DNA of 15,063 nt. Origin: Paratractidigestivibacter sp963640745 (GTDB taxonomy: Bacteria; Actinomycetota; Coriobacteriia; Coriobacteriales; Atopobiaceae). This document shows, one piece after another, positions 13,534 to 15,063 of the stretch. The stretch spans positions 1-15,063 of the forward strand of contig CAVIBB010000039.1 in NCBI GenBank assembly GCA_963640745.1, given 5' to 3'. The notes beneath the pieces were generated by a model. That model ran no database searches. It was given only the letters and a program-made list of their open reading frames with translations, and was not told where the DNA came from. The first letter of the stretch is position 1. Each line of letters begins with the position of its first letter. A program made the position numbers and the translations under genes.

Positions 13534-15063
13534 ATGTTCGACTACGCCCGCTACGACAACCATGTGCTGCCCTTTCTCTGGATGAAGGGCGAGGACCACG
13601 AGACCATCGCCGAGTACCTGGGCGCCATCGCCGGCGCCGACATCCACGAGGTCTGCCTCGAGAGCCGGCCGCATCCCGACTTCTGCGGCGAGGGCTGGTG
13701 GTCTGACCTGGGCTTTATTATCGAGAAGTGCAAGGAGCTCGGCCTCAAGCTCTGGATCTTGGACGACGCCCACTTCCCCACCGGCTACGCCAACGGCACC
13801 GTGAAGGACGTCGCGCCCGCGCTCCGAAAGACCGTGCTCACCCACCGCGTCATCGACGTCGTGGGCCCGACGCCGCAGGTGAGCATCGCGCTCGGCAACA
13901 TGTTCGACGCGACGGAGGAGTTCTACGGCGTCGTCTTCATGCAGGGCGGGGCGCCCGTGGACGTCGAGCACCGCGTGCTCGCGGGCAACGACGGCCGCCC
14001 CGCCGCGCTCGTGTTCGACGCGCCCGCCGGCCACACGCAGGCCTGCGTGCTTCTTACCAGCAAGAAGACCTCCTACAACCCCGACTACATCAACATGGTG
14101 GACAAGGCCTCGTGCGACCAGCTCATCAAGGCGGTCTACGAGCCCCACTACCAGCGCTTCGGCGACGAGTTCGGCCACACGATCCTCGGGTTCTTCTCCG
14201 ACGAGCCGGGCTTCGCCAACGAGAAGGGCATCACCTTCGAGGACGGCACCTCCGACTGCCTCATCGGCAAGAAGTCCATGCCGCTGCCCTGGTCGGCAGA
14301 GCTCGAGCGGCGCCTGCGCGAGCGTTGGGGCGAGGCGTTTCTTGCCAACCTGTGCGCGCTTTGGGACCGAGCGGCCGACGGCGCCGACGCACGCGTGGAG
14401 TACATGGAGGAGGCCACGCGCCTCTACGAGGAGTGCTTCTGCGGCAACCTCGGCGACTGGTGCCGAGCGCACGGCGTCTCCTACATCGGGCACGTCATCG
14501 AGGATAAGGACGGCCATGCGCGCCTTGGCGCCGGCGCCGGCCACTACTTCCGCGCCGTCGGCGGCCAGGACATGGCGGGCGTGGACATCGTGATCAACCA
14601 GGTCGTCCCCGGCATCGACTCCGGCACGCACGACTACGGGCGCGGCAGCTGGGACATGGAGTTCTACGCCTACGCGCTCGCCAAACTCGGCGCGTCGGCC
14701 GCGCATCTCGACCCAAAGAAGCAGGGCCGCTGCATGGCCGAGGTCTTCGGCGCGTTCGGCTGGCACGAGGGGCTGCGCCAGATGAAGTGGATCTGCGACC
14801 ACTTCCTCGTGCGCGGCGTCAACTGGTTCGTGCCCCATGCCTTCAGCATGGCGCCCTTCCCCGACCCCGACTGCCCGCCGCACTTCTATGCGCACGGCAA
14901 GAACCCGCAGTTCAAGCACTTCCACGTGCTCATGAGCTACCTCAACCGCATGGGCACTGTGCTCTCGGGCGGGCGGATGTCCACGCCGGTGGCCGTGCTC
15001 TACCACGCCGACGCCGAGTGGGCGGGCGCGGCGCAGCCCATCCAGCGCGTGGCCGCCGAGCTC
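13534..15063 (+). CDS. Large glycoside-hydrolase-like protein, 3' end beyond the window
   Basis: The frame is open for 510 codons and runs off the window. It has a good ribosome site, AAGGAG (13522-13527), 6 nt before the ATG. No signal peptide or membrane segment is visible, so it is likely cytoplasmic. The N-terminal half looks like a TIM-barrel hydrolase: early GWWSDLGFIIEKCKELGLKL and LDDAHFPTGYANG, then GFFSDEPGF with Asp223-Glu224, and later GHVIED with His320 and Glu323. These acidic residues at strand ends are candidate catalytic groups. The pattern recalls large proteins annotated only as glycosyl hydrolase and distantly like GH106 rhamnosidases; I cannot fix the family. It follows the PTS gene by 123 nt, suggesting it cleaves an imported, perhaps phosphorylated, glycoside. 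An in-frame ATG at 13465 lacks a ribosome site. Confidence 0.75.
   Translation, partial: MFDYARYDNHVLPFLWMKGEDHETIAEYLGAIAGADIHEVCLESRPHPDFCGEGWWSDLGFIIEKCKELGLKLWILDDAHFPTGYANGTVKDVAPALRKTVLTHRVIDVVGPTPQVSIALGNMFDATEEFYGVVFMQGGAPVDVEHRVLAGNDGRPAALVFDAPAGHTQACVLLTSKKTSYNPDYINMVDKASCDQLIKAVYEPHYQRFGDEFGHTILGFFSDEPGFANEKGITFEDGTSDCLIGKKSMPLPWSAELERRLRERWGEAFLANLCALWDRAADGADARVEYMEEATRLYEECFCGNLGDWCRAHGVSYIGHVIEDKDGHARLGAGAGHYFRAVGGQDMAGVDIVINQVVPGIDSGTHDYGRGSWDMEFYAYALAKLGASAAHLDPKKQGRCMAEVFGAFGWHEGLRQMKWICDHFLVRGVNWFVPHAFSMAPFPDPDCPPHFYAHGKNPQFKHFHVLMSYLNRMGTVLSGGRMSTPVAVLYHADAEWAGAAQPIQRVAAEL

Noticed and set aside
1..15063. CRISPR arrays, tRNA or rRNA genes, transposase genes
   Set aside because: No regularly spaced repeats, no cloverleaf or rRNA-like stretches and no transposase motifs were seen on either strand.

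Overview
The window is GC-rich bacterial DNA from a draft assembly: a run of ten N at 13313-13322 marks a contig join. Gene content (sufCBDSU with SufU instead of SufE, an Rrf2 regulator, PTS-based sugar uptake, a 6-phospho-beta-glucosidase) and the strong G/C third-position codon bias suggest an anaerobic gut actinobacterium of class Coriobacteriia (Collinsella/Olsenella-like). This assignment is inference from style and gene order, not a database match.

Layout. At 1-596 (minus) is the N-terminal part of an MFS transporter cut by the window edge. A 299-bp divergent control region follows, with a LacI/cre-like operator on the transporter side, and a 27-bp inverted repeat and a TATAAT box on the suf side. 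At 896-6084 (plus) is a tightly packed suf operon, sufC-sufB-sufD-sufS-sufU, where genes touch or overlap by 1, 4 and 14 nt. It encodes the SufBC2D scaffold plus the SufS/SufU sulfur donor pair for Fe-S cluster assembly. Two perfect 9-bp hairpins separate it from an Rrf2-family regulator (6182-6622) whose cysteines resemble IscR, making it the likely Fe-S sensor of the operon. A MATE efflux pump follows (6701-8074).

Directly after the MATE gene lies a palindromic element with perfect 25-bp inverted arms (8080-8216), looking like a small non-coding mobile element or genomic repeat.

The right half is sugar metabolism. An RpiR-type regulator (8330-9181, minus) is divergent from a GH1 6-phospho-beta-glucosidase (9372-10814, plus), which ends in a strong terminator. 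An AraC-type regulator (10900-11931, minus) is divergent from a glucose/beta-glucoside-family PTS EIIBC (12074-13410, broken only by the assembly gap). A large hydrolase-like protein follows (13534 to the window end, open at its 3' end). The AraC-PTS-hydrolase group looks like one glycoside uptake and cleavage locus. The hydrolase has no visible signal peptide, so it probably acts in the cytoplasm on what the PTS imports, and its family and substrate are the least certain point of the window.
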